Shown here: in pieces, positions 40,229-49,985 of the stretch
Numbering within the stretch: the stretch's first letter is position 1
How the letters are laid out: each line of letters starts with the position of its first letter
The notes under the pieces: model-generated
What the model was told of the DNA's origin: nothing
Database searches by the model: none
What the model saw: only the letters and a program-made list of their open reading frames with translations
Position numbers and translations under genes: made by a program
DNA from: Myxococcales bacterium
GTDB lineage: Bacteria; Myxococcota_A; Polyangia; Polyangiales; Polyangiaceae
Length of the DNA: 64,000 nucleotides
Assembly (NCBI GenBank): GCA_016706225.1
Contig: JADJKB010000003.1
Span: 186,001 to 250,000 of the forward strand
Direction: 5' to 3'

Positions 40229-41520
40229 CCCTACTTCGAGTCGTCAGCCATCCGAGCGCCGAGCTCGAGAAGACGCTGACTCTGCTGGAGCGGCGAGGCG
40301 AAAACGACCTCGATCGGGTCGAGCCGAGTGTGCGCGAAGTGCTGGCCGCAGTGCGTCTCGAGGGCGACTCCGCGGTCCGTCGTTTCGTGCAGAAGTTCGA
40401 AGGGCGATCCCCAGACAGCCTGTTGATCCGCGACTACGGCGGCGCCGCCGCCCTCGCGAGCCTCGAGCCGGCGCTCGCCGGCGCACTCACCGAGGCCGCA
40501 GCGCGGATTCGCGTTTTCCACCAGCGGCAGGCCGCGCGAGGCGGAAGCTTCGAGTACGAAGAGGCCGGAATTCGGCTGGGAACCCGGGAAAGGCCGCTGA
40601 AACGCGTCGGAGTCTACGCCCCCGGTGGCAAGGCTCGTTATCCCTCGAGCGTGCTCATGTGCGCGATCATCGCCCAGGTCGCCGGCGTCGAGCAGATCAT
40701 CGTCGCAACGCCGGACGCGGCGCCGGAAGTGCGCGCGGCCTGCCACCTTGCCGGCGTCGACGCCATCCTGGACGCGGGCGGAGCGCAGGCCATCGCAGCC
40801 TTGGCTTACGGCACCGAAACGCTGCCGCGAGTGGACAAGATCGTCGGGCCCGGAAACATCTACGTCGCGGCCGCCAAGCGCCTCGTATTCGGCGAAGTCG
40901 ACATCGACAGCATCGCGGGCCCCAGCGAAATTCTCGTGCTCGCAGACGAGAGCGCGGATGCGGACGTCGTCGCGGCCGATCTCCTGTCGCAGGCCGAGCA
41001 CGACGAGGCGGCCTACCCCCTCCTGCTCACTACCCACGCGGCGCTCGTCCCGGCCGTCGAGCAAGCACTCGCCGTGCGACTCGCCGACCTGCCCCGTCGG
41101 GTCATTGCCGAGGCGTCGATCCGCGAGAAAGGTGTTGCGCTGGTCGTGCCCGATCTCGACACCCTCACGCACATCGCCAATCGGCTGGCCGCCGAACACG
41201 TGGCGCTCCACGTGCGGGAGCCACGAGCGCTGGCCGACCGGGTCACCCACGCCGGGGCGTTGTTCATCGGCGCGATGACCCCGGAAGCTGCAGGGGACTA
41301 CGTCGCCGGGCCGTCCCACGTGTTGCCGACCGGAGGCGCCGCTCGTTACGGCTCCCCGCTCGGGATCTACGACTTCGTCGCCCGGACCTCGATCATCGAG
41401 TACTCTAGAGAGGCGCTCGCCCAGGCTGGCTCGGGCATCGAGGCCCTGGCCCGAGCCGAGGGCCTGCACGCCCATGCGCGGGCGGTCTCGGTCCGAACCG
41501 CGCGGACTTCAAAGACTTAA
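40225..41520 (+). CDS. hisD: Histidinol dehydrogenase
   Basis: 431 aa. Last two oxidation steps of histidine biosynthesis, NAD- and Zn-dependent. Motifs: VGVYAPGGKARYPSSVLM, KIVGPGNIYVAAAKRLVFG, IDSIAGPSEILVLAD, LLSQAEHDEAAYPLLLTT with the Zn-binding Gln-x-x-His, and AGPSHVLPTGGAARYGSPL with the catalytic His. GTG start overlapping the SUKH gene by four bases. No other his genes are in the window, so the pathway is dispersed in this genome. Confidence 0.95.
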   Translation: MTLLRVVSHPSAELEKTLTLLERRGENDLDRVEPSVREVLAAVRLEGDSAVRRFVQKFEGRSPDSLLIRDYGGAAALASLEPALAGALTEAAARIRVFHQRQAARGGSFEYEEAGIRLGTRERPLKRVGVYAPGGKARYPSSVLMCAIIAQVAGVEQIIVATPDAAPEVRAACHLAGVDAILDAGGAQAIAALAYGTETLPRVDKIVGPGNIYVAAAKRLVFGEVDIDSIAGPSEILVLADESADADVVAADLLSQAEHDEAAYPLLLTTHAALVPAVEQALAVRLADLPRRVIAEASIREKGVALVVPDLDTLTHIANRLAAEHVALHVREPRALADRVTHAGALFIGAMTPEAAGDYVAGPSHVLPTGGAARYGSPLGIYDFVARTSIIEYSREALAQAGSGIEALARAEGLHAHARAVSVRTARTSKT

Positions 41521-41597
41521 CGCCGGGCGCCGGCCGCGAGCTCGACGAGCGCGCCCCGGTCGAGCTCGCGGCCCGTCCGGCCCCCCGCCCGAAGCCG

Positions 41598-41626
41598 TTG
41601 CCAGTTAGGGAACTTACGGCTAGGGT
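41598..41626 (+). promoter_or_regulatory. Sigma-70 type promoter, metalloprotease gene
   Basis: TTGCCA (41598-41603), a 17-base spacer and TAGGGT (41621-41626). The -10 has the TAGGNT form seen elsewhere in the window, and the -35/spacer pattern is repeated before the sigma-54 activator gene (TTGCCG-17-TAGGTT). Start would be near 41633, giving a leader of about 190 bases. Confidence 0.5.
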
Positions 41627-41691
41627 GCGCCGGCTTTCGGACCCGAGACGGTCCCCACGCCTAAACACCCGATATTCGTCGGGAAAAAACA

Positions 41692-41706
41692 TGGCTTGGG
41701 ACTTGC
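41692..41706 (+). promoter_or_regulatory. Sigma-54 (RpoN) -24/-12 promoter
   Basis: TGGC (41692-41695) and TTGC (41703-41706) with the exact -24/-12 geometry: the GG and GC dinucleotides are separated by 10 bases. The consensus is TGGCACG-N4-TTGCA/T; here it reads TGGCTTGGGACTTGCT. Start is expected near 41718, about 108 bases before the ATG. Such promoters need an enhancer-binding protein, and one is encoded in this window at 50961-54470, though nothing shows it acts here. Confidence 0.6.
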
Positions 41707-41825
41707 TTAGGTGCCGGAGGCTCGGAGTTCTCTGGCTGCTCGAGTGCCCTCTCGCTTCCTGGCGACTGGACCCTCAAGCGGTGAGAGAACCGAAAACTTC
41801 CCGAGGAACCTTGAAGGAGAGCGGC

Positions 41826-44800
41826 ATGAATAGGTGGACGCGACGGCTGCTGCAGGGGCTGTCATTGCTGGCGTTGGGCAGCGTGGGTTGCGCTGAAGAG
41901 CGCGAGCCCATCAACCGGGTCCAGGCGGACGCACTGGCGAAGTCTTTCTTCGTCGGCGACCTCAAAGATCCAAACGACAACCCCGATTTCTACTGGCGAA
42001 ACTTCGTCGTGGACGGCACCGAGGCCCAGAGCATGGTCGGCATCGGGTCCTGGGGCGGCGTCGACAAGATCCGCTTCGAGATCACGGAGCACATGCTGTT
42101 CGCCCGCAAGGCGTACGCCATCAGCGACGGAGCCGACGACAAGACCGGCAAGACGCCGAATGGCACGCTCGTCGCGGCCTACCCCATCTCCAACCACTTC
42201 GACATCAAGCGGGACTACAACCCGCAGACCGGCGAAGAGCTGAACGTGGTCGGTGAAAACTCGAGCGACCGCCCCTGGTACGAGCGCGCCTACTTCCGCG
42301 TCGACTGGTCGACCAACATGGTCGACTCACCGATGTGGAGCGACATGTTCAGCGGCAAGCTGTTCGGTGACCTCATTGTCACCCCGATCGCCTACTACGT
42401 GAACGACAAGGCCCACCCGGACGCGCCGCACTTCGACGCGAAGGAAGGCTACTTCGACGTCACCAACAAGTTCTTCGTCGAGCCGGAGCAGATGAACTCG
42501 CCCTTCAGCGACCTGAAGGGGCAGATCCCGGCCTGCTTGCTGATTGGCTTCTACACCGGCACCGCGGTGAACAACTGCGACCCGCAGGAAGCGGTCGTTC
42601 GCAGCTCGTACTGGAAGGTCGACAGCGTCCCGGGCGCCCGGGATTTCGAGCCCTTCGAGAACACCAAGGCGCACCTGGACATCGTCGGTAACCCCGGCGG
42701 CTTGGGCGACGCCTTCTCTGTCGGCATCGTGACGCCCCCGCGCGTCGATTGGGACCCGCAGTACGGGTACACCGACGAACACATGAAGCGGTTCATGCAC
42801 ATCCACAACATCTGGATCCAGAGCCATCAGCTCCGGAACAGCTGCAAGGTCGACGCCGATTGTGGCGGCGGTGCGTGCCTTCCGGTTCCGGATCAGGCGA
42901 CGGGCAAACCGACGGCGACCCACCAGTGCACCGTGCCCTGCAGCTACAAGAACCGTGGCGACAGCGACAGCGACGGCACTGACGACCAGTGCTCGCAGGA
43001 CAAGACCGGTTACCAGGGCAGCACCGGCTCACAGTGCAGCGCCAAGGACTGGTGCACCGTCCCGTACCGCGATCGCAAGATCAAGACGATGGCGTACTGG
43101 ATGAACAAAGAGACGCCTGCCGAGCTCACCGATCCGGTCGACGGCAACGGCAACGCCACGGGTCGCGGTCCAACGGAAGACCTCACCTACAGCTGGAACC
43201 AGCTGATGGAGTTCTCGGTGGCCAAGGCGCGCGAGGTCGAGTGCCGGCGCACCGGCACCGGCGACCGCGGCGGCTGCTGGGGCCAGTACTTCGAAGGCGG
43301 CAGCGACATGGTCGGCTTCGGCGGCTGGGGCATCCCCAAGGTGCGCCCGCTCGAGGACAAGGTCCTCGTCTCGTGCCACAACCCGGTTCGCGTCTACGAC
43401 CACAAGGTCTGCGGCCCGGTCGGTTACAGCGCCCGCGTCGGCGATGTTCGGCACAACTTCATGTACTACTGGCCCTACGCTTCACGGGCGCCGTGGGGTG
43501 GTATCGCCAACTGGAACGCGGATCCGACCAGCGGCATGATCATCGGCGCTGCCGCCACGACGATGGGCCGCTCCGCGACCTACGCCGCGGCGATGGTGCG
43601 CGACATCATCATGGTCGCCAACGGCGAGCTGAGCTTCAAGGACATCACGGACGGCACGCCGGCCACGCTCTACGAGCGCCGGCTTCAGAATGGCTACCAG
43701 CCGTCCCAGGCCCTGAGCGCCGACGAGCTGAAACAACGCTTCGAGGCCATCGACGCCAAACACGCGGCCGAGATGATCGCCCCGAAGGACTTCGTCGGGA
43801 AGACCGTCAAGGACAAGCTCGGGACGATGATGAGCCTGATCCCGAAGACGGTCGCCGGCATCGGTCCGGCGTCGACCTCGGCGCTCCAGTACGAAGCCAT
43901 CGCCCAGAAGGTGCGCGGCACGGAGTTCGAAGCGCAGCTGGTCGACCAGAACTGGCTCGTCGACGCGGCCGGCATGGGACCCAACACGACCATCAAGGAC
44001 GTGATGGACTACGTGTCACCGCTGCGGGGCATGGATGAAGGTCGCATGGGCGGCATTCGCCAGATGATCGACCTGAAGATGCAGTCTCGAGGCATCTGTT
44101 TCCCTGACATCTTCGCGGGCAATGTCGGCAACCTCGACGTTCAGGGCGTCGCCAAGTTCTTCGCGAACAAGTACAACAACGAGCTCATCAAGCAGAACTA
44201 CCAGGAGTACGCCAACGCGGACGAGGGCACGCTCTCGAAGAAGCGCGCCGAGCTCATCTACAACGAGCTCTGGAAGGAGACCTTCAAGGGCATCGCGCTC
44301 CATGAGGTCGGCCACTCCCTCGGCATGCTCCACCAGTTCGCGTCCTCGTTCGACTCGGCGAACTTCAACCCGCAGTACTGGCAGCTCCGCACCCAAGAGG
44401 GCAAAGCGACCGCCAACTGCAATGGCAAGGCGCGCACGGGTGACACCTGGGCCGCGGGCGCCGACAGCTGCATGGGTCCGCGCTACCTCGATCCCGAGAC
44501 GGACGACGAGATGGGCCAGGCCGGCGAGTCCCGCCCGGGCATCGCGTACTACGGCCACACCTCCACGATGGAGTACCAGAACGAGCGTTTCTTCGAGACG
44601 GTCGGGCTGGGCCAGTACGATCTGCACACCATGGGCCTCTTGTACGGCCGCGTGCTGCAGACGTTCGACGCGGACGTGATTCCGCAGGCCGAGCAGGACG
44701 ACTACTCGTTCCGTAACTGGACCCAGCTGACCGAGCAGAACTACGTCAACTGGGACAACCCCGATACCGCGAGCATCCTGGGCGGCAAGGCGCTCCAGCC

Positions 44801-46418
44801 AATGCACTACACGGAGCAAGCGCGCCGCTTCAAGGTGTTCGATCCCAACTCCTGCCGTGACGCGACCCAGGAAGAGCGTGACCATGCCCAGTGGCGCATC
44901 GTGCACGGCAAGGTGTGCGAGATCCCGCGCAAGGACTACGCCGCATGGGCCGACTTCGAGGATGGTCTCCCGAACGATCATCCGTCGTGGATGGCGCCGG
45001 AGACGGACTCGCTGCTCAAGTTCCGAGTCAACCCGAACTCCAAGTCCGCAGGCGGCAACGTCCGCTGGCCGTACCGCTGGGGTGTGGGCTCGAACTCGTA
45101 CCCACACACCAACCCGAGCGACGCGGGCGCGGACATCTACGAGGTCGTGCAGGAGACGATCCGGAAGTTCAAGTACGGCTATCCGTTCTCGTACTTCCGT
45201 CGTCAGAACCGCGACTGGTACTACCGAACCCTGCCGTCGCGCGTGATCGGCAACTTCTACGAGCGTCTGCGCGCTTTCCACTGGAGTATGGCCAACAACA
45301 ACGCCCGCTTCGTGACCTTCGGTTCGTCGGCCTTTGCGACGATCGCCGGCGCGGATGACTGGTGGAGGCCGTACGTGGTGGCCGAGAAGGACATGTTCGA
45401 CAACATCGCCTTGGCGCTCCTGCAGCCGCAGATCGGCTCCTACAAGCTGGCAGTCAAGCCGGTCGACAGCGTCGAGACGCTGTACGATCCGGAAGGCAAC
45501 AGCTCGATCCCGGCAGAGTTCGAGGTCGACGCATCCACCGGTCGCTTCATCGATCCGGACTTCGACTCCACGTCGAACGGCGGCGGCTCCTGGGCCTACC
45601 AGGAGTGGGTGAACCACACCGGCTTCACGGTCGAAAAATCCGAGGCGGCGCGCGCCCTGACCGACGGTCGCGCGGTGTTCTCCACCATCAGCCGCGAGAA
45701 CTACCTCGATGGCCGCAACGTCAACATCAACTTCCGGAGTGACATGCCGGATCAGATGGACCGCCTCCTGGGCGGCATGTTGTCGGGCGACTTCGAGACC
45801 ATCGCGCCGTACGTGCTCGCGAGCGACACGGACGACCCGGACAACAATGGCCTACCGAACCCCGAGGTTCGAGCCTTCGACCTCGGCGGTGCTTCACCGA
45901 AGCGGCCAGCGGGTGCGAAGCTCTTGTTCCCGAACGTCGGGTACAAACAGACCCTCGGCACGCTGGTGAACGCCCACATCTTCGCTCGTCTGAACGGAGA
46001 CCTTCAGCTCTCCAACAAGATGCGCGTGTGGGTGGACGGCCTGGCCGGCGAGCTCAAGATCGCCGACAGCTTGCAAATTCGCTTCACCAACCCGGAGAGC
46101 GGCTACACCTACGTTGCCAAGAAGTACGGTCCTCAGACCATCGACGGCAAGACCGTGGACAAGGGCATCGGCTCGCGCATGATCGCGCGAGGCAACGCCC
46201 TGCTCATGCAGGCGTTCGAGACCTCGGGCGTGGACTCCTTCGGGTCCCCGATCGTCGTCGTCGATGCCAACGGCGAGCCCGTCAAGAAGATCGGCGCGTC
46301 CGAGGCCGCGATCATCGAGTTCCGTGAGTGGGTCGGTACGCTGGACGCCACGGTGCAGATCGCGAACATGGTCGGGTACGGTCCGTTCTACGGCTGGTAC
46401 GGCCTGGACTACGAGTGA
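41826..46418 (+). CDS. Very large lipoprotein zinc metalloprotease (metzincin-like), 1,530 aa
   Basis: The signal peptide (RRLLQGLSLLALGSVGC) ends in a lipobox, so the protein is exported and lipid-anchored. The zinc site is HEVGHSLGMLH: His826, Glu827, His830 and His836 form the extended HExxHxxGxxH metzincin motif. TSTMEY (Met915) is a candidate Met-turn, farther away than usual. Residues about 335-420 include a Cys-rich insert (CKVDADCGGGAC, CTVPCSYKNRGDSDSDG) that may bind Ca. Beyond residue 1000 it is aromatic-rich and unassigned. It resembles the large secreted zinc proteases of predatory bacteria, so a degradative role is inferred. GAAGGAGAG precedes the ATG. It is a single-gene unit with its own promoters and terminator. 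Confidence 0.85.
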   Translation: MNRWTRRLLQGLSLLALGSVGCAEEREPINRVQADALAKSFFVGDLKDPNDNPDFYWRNFVVDGTEAQSMVGIGSWGGVDKIRFEITEHMLFARKAYAISDGADDKTGKTPNGTLVAAYPISNHFDIKRDYNPQTGEELNVVGENSSDRPWYERAYFRVDWSTNMVDSPMWSDMFSGKLFGDLIVTPIAYYVNDKAHPDAPHFDAKEGYFDVTNKFFVEPEQMNSPFSDLKGQIPACLLIGFYTGTAVNNCDPQEAVVRSSYWKVDSVPGARDFEPFENTKAHLDIVGNPGGLGDAFSVGIVTPPRVDWDPQYGYTDEHMKRFMHIHNIWIQSHQLRNSCKVDADCGGGACLPVPDQATGKPTATHQCTVPCSYKNRGDSDSDGTDDQCSQDKTGYQGSTGSQCSAKDWCTVPYRDRKIKTMAYWMNKETPAELTDPVDGNGNATGRGPTEDLTYSWNQLMEFSVAKAREVECRRTGTGDRGGCWGQYFEGGSDMVGFGGWGIPKVRPLEDKVLVSCHNPVRVYDHKVCGPVGYSARVGDVRHNFMYYWPYASRAPWGGIANWNADPTSGMIIGAAATTMGRSATYAAAMVRDIIMVANGELSFKDITDGTPATLYERRLQNGYQPSQALSADELKQRFEAIDAKHAAEMIAPKDFVGKTVKDKLGTMMSLIPKTVAGIGPASTSALQYEAIAQKVRGTEFEAQLVDQNWLVDAAGMGPNTTIKDVMDYVSPLRGMDEGRMGGIRQMIDLKMQSRGICFPDIFAGNVGNLDVQGVAKFFANKYNNELIKQNYQEYANADEGTLSKKRAELIYNELWKETFKGIALHEVGHSLGMLHQFASSFDSANFNPQYWQLRTQEGKATANCNGKARTGDTWAAGADSCMGPRYLDPETDDEMGQAGESRPGIAYYGHTSTMEYQNERFFETVGLGQYDLHTMGLLYGRVLQTFDADVIPQAEQDDYSFRNWTQLTEQNYVNWDNPDTASILGGKALQPMHYTEQARRFKVFDPNSCRDATQEERDHAQWRIVHGKVCEIPRKDYAAWADFEDGLPNDHPSWMAPETDSLLKFRVNPNSKSAGGNVRWPYRWGVGSNSYPHTNPSDAGADIYEVVQETIRKFKYGYPFSYFRRQNRDWYYRTLPSRVIGNFYERLRAFHWSMANNNARFVTFGSSAFATIAGADDWWRPYVVAEKDMFDNIALALLQPQIGSYKLAVKPVDSVETLYDPEGNSSIPAEFEVDASTGRFIDPDFDSTSNGGGSWAYQEWVNHTGFTVEKSEAARALTDGRAVFSTISRENYLDGRNVNINFRSDMPDQMDRLLGGMLSGDFETIAPYVLASDTDDPDNNGLPNPEVRAFDLGGASPKRPAGAKLLFPNVGYKQTLGTLVNAHIFARLNGDLQLSNKMRVWVDGLAGELKIADSLQIRFTNPESGYTYVAKKYGPQTIDGKTVDKGIGSRMIARGNALLMQAFETSGVDSFGSPIVVVDANGEPVKKIGASEAAIIEFREWVGTLDATVQIANMVGYGPFYGWYGLDYE

Positions 46419-46436
46419 GCTCTGGTCCTGAACACG

Positions 46437-46500
46437 GTGGGCGTTGACTGACGCCCACCCACGAGGCCCGGCGCGTGATGCGTCGGGCCTTCGTGTTTTG
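46437..46500 (+). terminator. Tandem hairpins with T-rich tail after the metalloprotease gene
   Basis: The first hairpin is GTGGGCG (46437-46443) with CGCCCAC (46452-46458). The second is GGCCCGGCGC (46465-46474) with GCGTCGGGCC (46480-46489), a 10-bp stem with one G-T pair and a 5-base loop, followed by TTCGTGTTTT. This is a good Rho-independent terminator, rare in so GC-rich a sequence. It isolates the protease transcription unit. Confidence 0.75.
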
Positions 46501-46582
46501 TCAGTGTGCCGCGGCAGCGCACAACCCGAGCTGAACGCGGGCTCGATGAAGGGAGCACGTGTGCGTTCGCCTCGCCGAAAGT

Positions 46583-47545
46583 CTACGGGATGTCGGCGAG
46601 GTAGCCGCGTTTGATCAGCGACTTCAGGACCTCAGCGGTCTCGAGATCCGTCACCGACGTACGGTCGAAGAGCGCGGCGATCGAGGAAGAATTCAGAGCC
46701 AGCTGCAAGACGTCCAAGTGAGTGGGCTCGAGCTCGTGAAGGGGTGCTTCGAGCGGAGTACGCAGCTGGAGCCGGTGCTCGAGCGGCGGCAGATCGTCGA
46801 GCAGACGATTGAGATCGTCTTGCTGCCGGAAGCCCTCCATCAACAAGCTCTGCACGCTGACGTTCCAGGGATTCTCGGGTTCCTCGGCGGCCGGCGGGTC
46901 GAGCTCGAACACACCGCTCTGCCACGCGAGCATGCGATACGCCGCCTTCGCCGCGGAGAGCTGGGGCATGCCCTCGATCATCGCGTGCGAGACGAGTCCC
47001 GTGCTCAGGAAGATGCGCCCGGTGAGCGTCTCGGTCCGAATGACGAGCACACCGTTCTTCTTCGAGGTTCCGAACAGCTGCAACAGGTCGGGCAGCGGGA
47101 TCTCCTCGATATTGCCGGTCATGCGCGGCGCCTCACCCACCATGGTGCGCTGCTGCATCGTGGGAGCGGGTCGGCGGGCGGCGCCGGAACCCTCGCTCCG
47201 TACATCCTCGAGCGGGACGGACACGACCTTCAGAATGCTGGTTCCGACCAGCACGCGATCCCCTTCACGCAGTGTGGCTCGCTGGATCTTTTCACCGTTG
47301 ACGAAGGTTCCGTTCGTCGAGCCCAGATCCTCGATGCTGATCACGCCGCCGTTCATGTTGATCTGCGCGTGCCTGCGCGAGACCATCTCTTCGACCAGGA
47401 CCATGTCGAGATCACTCGAACGACCGATCACGATCTGACGGCCCTCTTCGAGCGGATATTCCCCTCCCTGGTACTTGCCAGAAATGAACCGTAGCGCGAG
47501 GCGGGTTTGGCCACCGGCGGGGGGATTCGCGAGTCTGTCGGGCAT
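46583..47545 (-). CDS. FHA and DUF4388 domain signalling protein
   Basis: 320 aa. Residues about 15-110 are a forkhead-associated domain that binds phosphothreonine: IVIGRSSDLDMVLVEEMVSRRHAQI and LGSTNGTFVNGEKI carry the phosphate-contacting Arg, Ser, His and Asn. Residues about 140-240 are a DUF4388 (PATAN-like) domain (GNIEEIPLPDLLQLFGTSKK, GVLVIRT, GRIFLSTGLVSHA). The C-terminal part is helical (LQLALNSSSIAALFDRT). It is a likely reader of Ser/Thr kinase signals. A GTG one codon upstream is an alternative start. No membrane segment. Confidence 0.88.
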   Translation of the reverse strand: MPDRLANPPAGGQTRLALRFISGKYQGGEYPLEEGRQIVIGRSSDLDMVLVEEMVSRRHAQINMNGGVISIEDLGSTNGTFVNGEKIQRATLREGDRVLVGTSILKVVSVPLEDVRSEGSGAARRPAPTMQQRTMVGEAPRMTGNIEEIPLPDLLQLFGTSKKNGVLVIRTETLTGRIFLSTGLVSHAMIEGMPQLSAAKAAYRMLAWQSGVFELDPPAAEEPENPWNVSVQSLLMEGFRQQDDLNRLLDDLPPLEHRLQLRTPLEAPLHELEPTHLDVLQLALNSSSIAALFDRTSVTDLETAEVLKSLIKRGYLADIP

Positions 47546-47615
47546 CACGGTTAGGGGCCCTCGGACACGACACCCGAACGGGAGTCGCGCCCGTGATGAG
47601 CGTAGCGGTCACAAA

Positions 47616-47645
47616 AAGATAGGGCCTGGCTGAAGATAGGGTCAA
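47616..47645 (-). promoter_or_regulatory. Promoter of the FHA-DUF4388 gene
   Basis: On the minus strand TTGACC (47645-47640), 18 bases, TATCTT (47621-47616). Start near 47609, leaving a leader of about 65 bases. The -35 and -10 lie within an imperfect direct repeat (CCCTATCTT occurs twice, 17 bases apart), which might be a regulator site. The rest of the 194-base gap has GC-rich palindromes but no gene. Confidence 0.5.
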
Positions 47646-47739
47646 GCAAGACGCTAAGAATCCTAGCGGTTTGCGGTCTTCTTGGGGGGAGCGGCCTGGG
47701 CGCCGGCCGGGGCTGGTCACGGCCGGGCCCCATCCGAGG

Positions 47740-49884
47740 TCAGGCAGGCTCGGCTTCCGGGCCCGCGCTGGGCAGCCGCTCCTCGGCGCCCGAGGGCCGC
47801 GGGGTGGGGCTGAGCTCAATTCCGGCTGGGAGTACTACTGAAAAAGTCGAGCCCGACCCAGGCTGGGACTGCACCTCGATGCGCCCGCCCCACTCTTCGA
47901 CCAGGCGCTGGCTGATGGCGAGGCCGAGGCCTGTTCCCTTTTCCTTGGTCGTGAAGAAGGGAACAAACAGGCTCTTGAGCACCTGGGGCGAGATCCCGGT
48001 GCCGTGGTCTCGCACGGAGATCTCGACGGACTCGGTCTTCGCCCGACCCGCGGGCCTCAAACGGGTCGACACGGTAACCCCGCTGCCCTTGCCCCCCGTG
48101 GCGTAGAGCGCGTTCTGAACCAGGTTCATCAGCACCTGCCTCAGTTGCTCGGCGTCGGCGCGCACCAGGGGAAGCTCCGCGGCGAGCTCCGTCGAGACCG
48201 CCTCGTCCCCGGACTGCCCGGATGAGAGCACCTGCAGCGTCCGACGAATGACCGCGTTCACGTCGACCGCGCCGGGGTTGCCCTTGGATGGCCGGGCGTA
48301 GTCGAGCACCGACCCCACCACCCGGTCGAGCCGATCGACCTCCTCCAAGATGATACCCAGGAACTCACGCGCATTGGGATCCGCATCACCACCACCTTCG
48401 GGCTCGTTGAGCAGCTGGGCGGCACCTTTGATCGCGCCCAGCGGGTTCTTTACTTCGTGCGCCAAGCCGGCCGCCATCTGTCCGAGTGCTGCCAGGCGAT
48501 CACGCTCCTGCATACGCCGATATTGTTGCGAGTTCTCGATCACGACGGCCATCTGCACACACAGAGTCTCCAGCAGGGCGACGTCCTCGCTGCTGAACGC
48601 GTCGGAGACTCGATCATCGGCGATCAGCATGATGGCCACGATCGCCTGACCCTCGCCCCGCACGGCCAGACAAACCCCGTCCTTGTAGGGTCCAAGCACC
48701 TCCGCAGTGGCCAGCAGACGCTCGTCCGCCTCGAGCGCGGGCGTGCGGTCGCCGCGGCGCCGTTCGACCACGTCGTGGCGCAAGAGCTCGAGCGGGACCG
48801 ACGGCGCCGCCGCCAGTCGGTCGAGCAGCGGGCGGGCGGTCGCGGAATCGATACGCGGGGGCGGAAGTGGGCCGAAGGCCTGCCCCAGCTCGAAGTCGGG
48901 ACCCGTGGGATCTCGGAGGTAGAGTGCGGCGGCGGTGACCCGTCGCGAGGCCTCCAGCGCCGAGAGGACCACCTGCATCATCTCGCGACCTTCGAGCACG
49001 TGCGCCAGTTTCTGCCGTGCCTTCAGCAGCGCTCGGTCCAGGTCGACACGCTCGCGGAAGAAGGCGAAGTGGATGTAATGCTCGACCTTGTCGCGCAACG
49101 GATCGAACAGCACCAGGATCACGATGGCCGCGAGGATCGCGTTCAAATACATGGTGGAGAAACCGCCCACCAAAACCACGAACACGTAGAAGATCCCGGC
49201 CAGCGTGAAGGCCAGCGCCGTCGACACCACCAAGCGCCCGAGGATGTCGTAGAGATCGACGAGGCGCTCGCGGATCATCGATTCCGCCAGAATGAACAAG
49301 AAGACGATGCTGAGGACCGCACCCACTGGCGGCAAAGGCGCCCCGATGAACCAGAGAAAGTCCGCCAGGGTAAAGGCTGCGGCGAGCGCCCCGACGACCA
49401 CCAGAAATCTCACACGCTGCTGAGTGGCGCGCGAACGGCTGCGTTCACCCCGCAGCGCCAGCGACCAGAGTCCGGCGGCGATCAGCCCGAAGACGTAGAG
49501 CATCACCGCGCCGCGCACCAAGCCGTGTTTGTGCAACGGTGACAGGACGAGCACCATCATCGGGACCATCAGCACGCCGGCTACCCGAACCAGAGTCGAA
49601 CGGCGGTCGCGCCGAGGAACCAGCACCTCGAACAAGTGAACGGCGAACTGCGGCAGGAGCACGGCCAAGATGGCGGTGAAACGCACCCACACCTCGGAGT
49701 GAACGAAGTGGTAAAGCCACTGCGCGATGTACCAGAGGCCGATATCGGCGGCGAACGCCGCAAAGAACAGGTGAGCCCTGCCCCGCCTGCCGCGCAGCAG
49801 GATCGACACGGCGATCGCCAGCGCCAACGCGCCGCAGAACAGAGAGGTGCGCGTGCGAAGATCCACTTCGACTCGAGCGTACAC
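47740..49884 (-). CDS. Multi-pass membrane histidine kinase with GAF-like domain
   Basis: 714 aa. About eight transmembrane helices fill residues 15-275 (LFCGALALAIAVSILL, AILAVLLPQFAVHLFEVLV, AAFTLADFLWFIGAPL, FTLAGIFYVFVVLVGGF). Residues about 300-460 are GAF-like, with a poorly conserved pocket. HisKA is MAAGLAHEVKNPLGAIKGAA with the phospho-His, and HATPase motifs are LMNLVQNALYATGG, SVRDHGTGISP and GTGLGLAISQRLVEEWGG, similar to NtrB/AtoS kinases. These often pair with sigma-54 response regulators, but none adjoins. GTG start at 49884; a GTG six codons later is an alternative. Confidence 0.9.
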   Translation of the reverse strand: MYARVEVDLRTRTSLFCGALALAIAVSILLRGRRGRAHLFFAAFAADIGLWYIAQWLYHFVHSEVWVRFTAILAVLLPQFAVHLFEVLVPRRDRRSTLVRVAGVLMVPMMVLVLSPLHKHGLVRGAVMLYVFGLIAAGLWSLALRGERSRSRATQQRVRFLVVVGALAAAFTLADFLWFIGAPLPPVGAVLSIVFLFILAESMIRERLVDLYDILGRLVVSTALAFTLAGIFYVFVVLVGGFSTMYLNAILAAIVILVLFDPLRDKVEHYIHFAFFRERVDLDRALLKARQKLAHVLEGREMMQVVLSALEASRRVTAAALYLRDPTGPDFELGQAFGPLPPPRIDSATARPLLDRLAAAPSVPLELLRHDVVERRRGDRTPALEADERLLATAEVLGPYKDGVCLAVRGEGQAIVAIMLIADDRVSDAFSSEDVALLETLCVQMAVVIENSQQYRRMQERDRLAALGQMAAGLAHEVKNPLGAIKGAAQLLNEPEGGGDADPNAREFLGIILEEVDRLDRVVGSVLDYARPSKGNPGAVDVNAVIRRTLQVLSSGQSGDEAVSTELAAELPLVRADAEQLRQVLMNLVQNALYATGGKGSGVTVSTRLRPAGRAKTESVEISVRDHGTGISPQVLKSLFVPFFTTKEKGTGLGLAISQRLVEEWGGRIEVQSQPGSGSTFSVVLPAGIELSPTPRPSGAEERLPSAGPEAEPA

Positions 49885-49985
49885 CGAACTCTGCGCAAAC
49901 GGCCGGTCTGCGCCCCGAGGCTCGCCGCGCTGTCGGGCCCAATTCGCGTGCTCGAGCCCTGTTATGCCGCTATCTTGTCGATCGC

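Larger units (their letters stand above)
41521..41825 (+). promoter_or_regulatory. 305-base upstream region of the metalloprotease gene
   Basis: The first 75 bases are very GC-rich, with GAGCTCG repeats flanking GACGAGCG. From 41590 the composition drops. It holds a sigma-70 type promoter (41598-41626) and a sigma-54 type promoter (41692-41706), and ends with GAAGGAGAG (41812-41820) as ribosome-binding site. No gene seems to lie in it. Confidence 0.7.

Noticed and set aside
44016..45617. 533-codon frame antisense to the metalloprotease gene
   Set aside because: Val/Arg/His-rich composition typical of antisense frames in GC-rich genes.
48457..49542. 361-codon frame antisense to the membrane histidine kinase gene
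   Set aside because: Product is Arg/Gln/His-rich, with no plausible fold.
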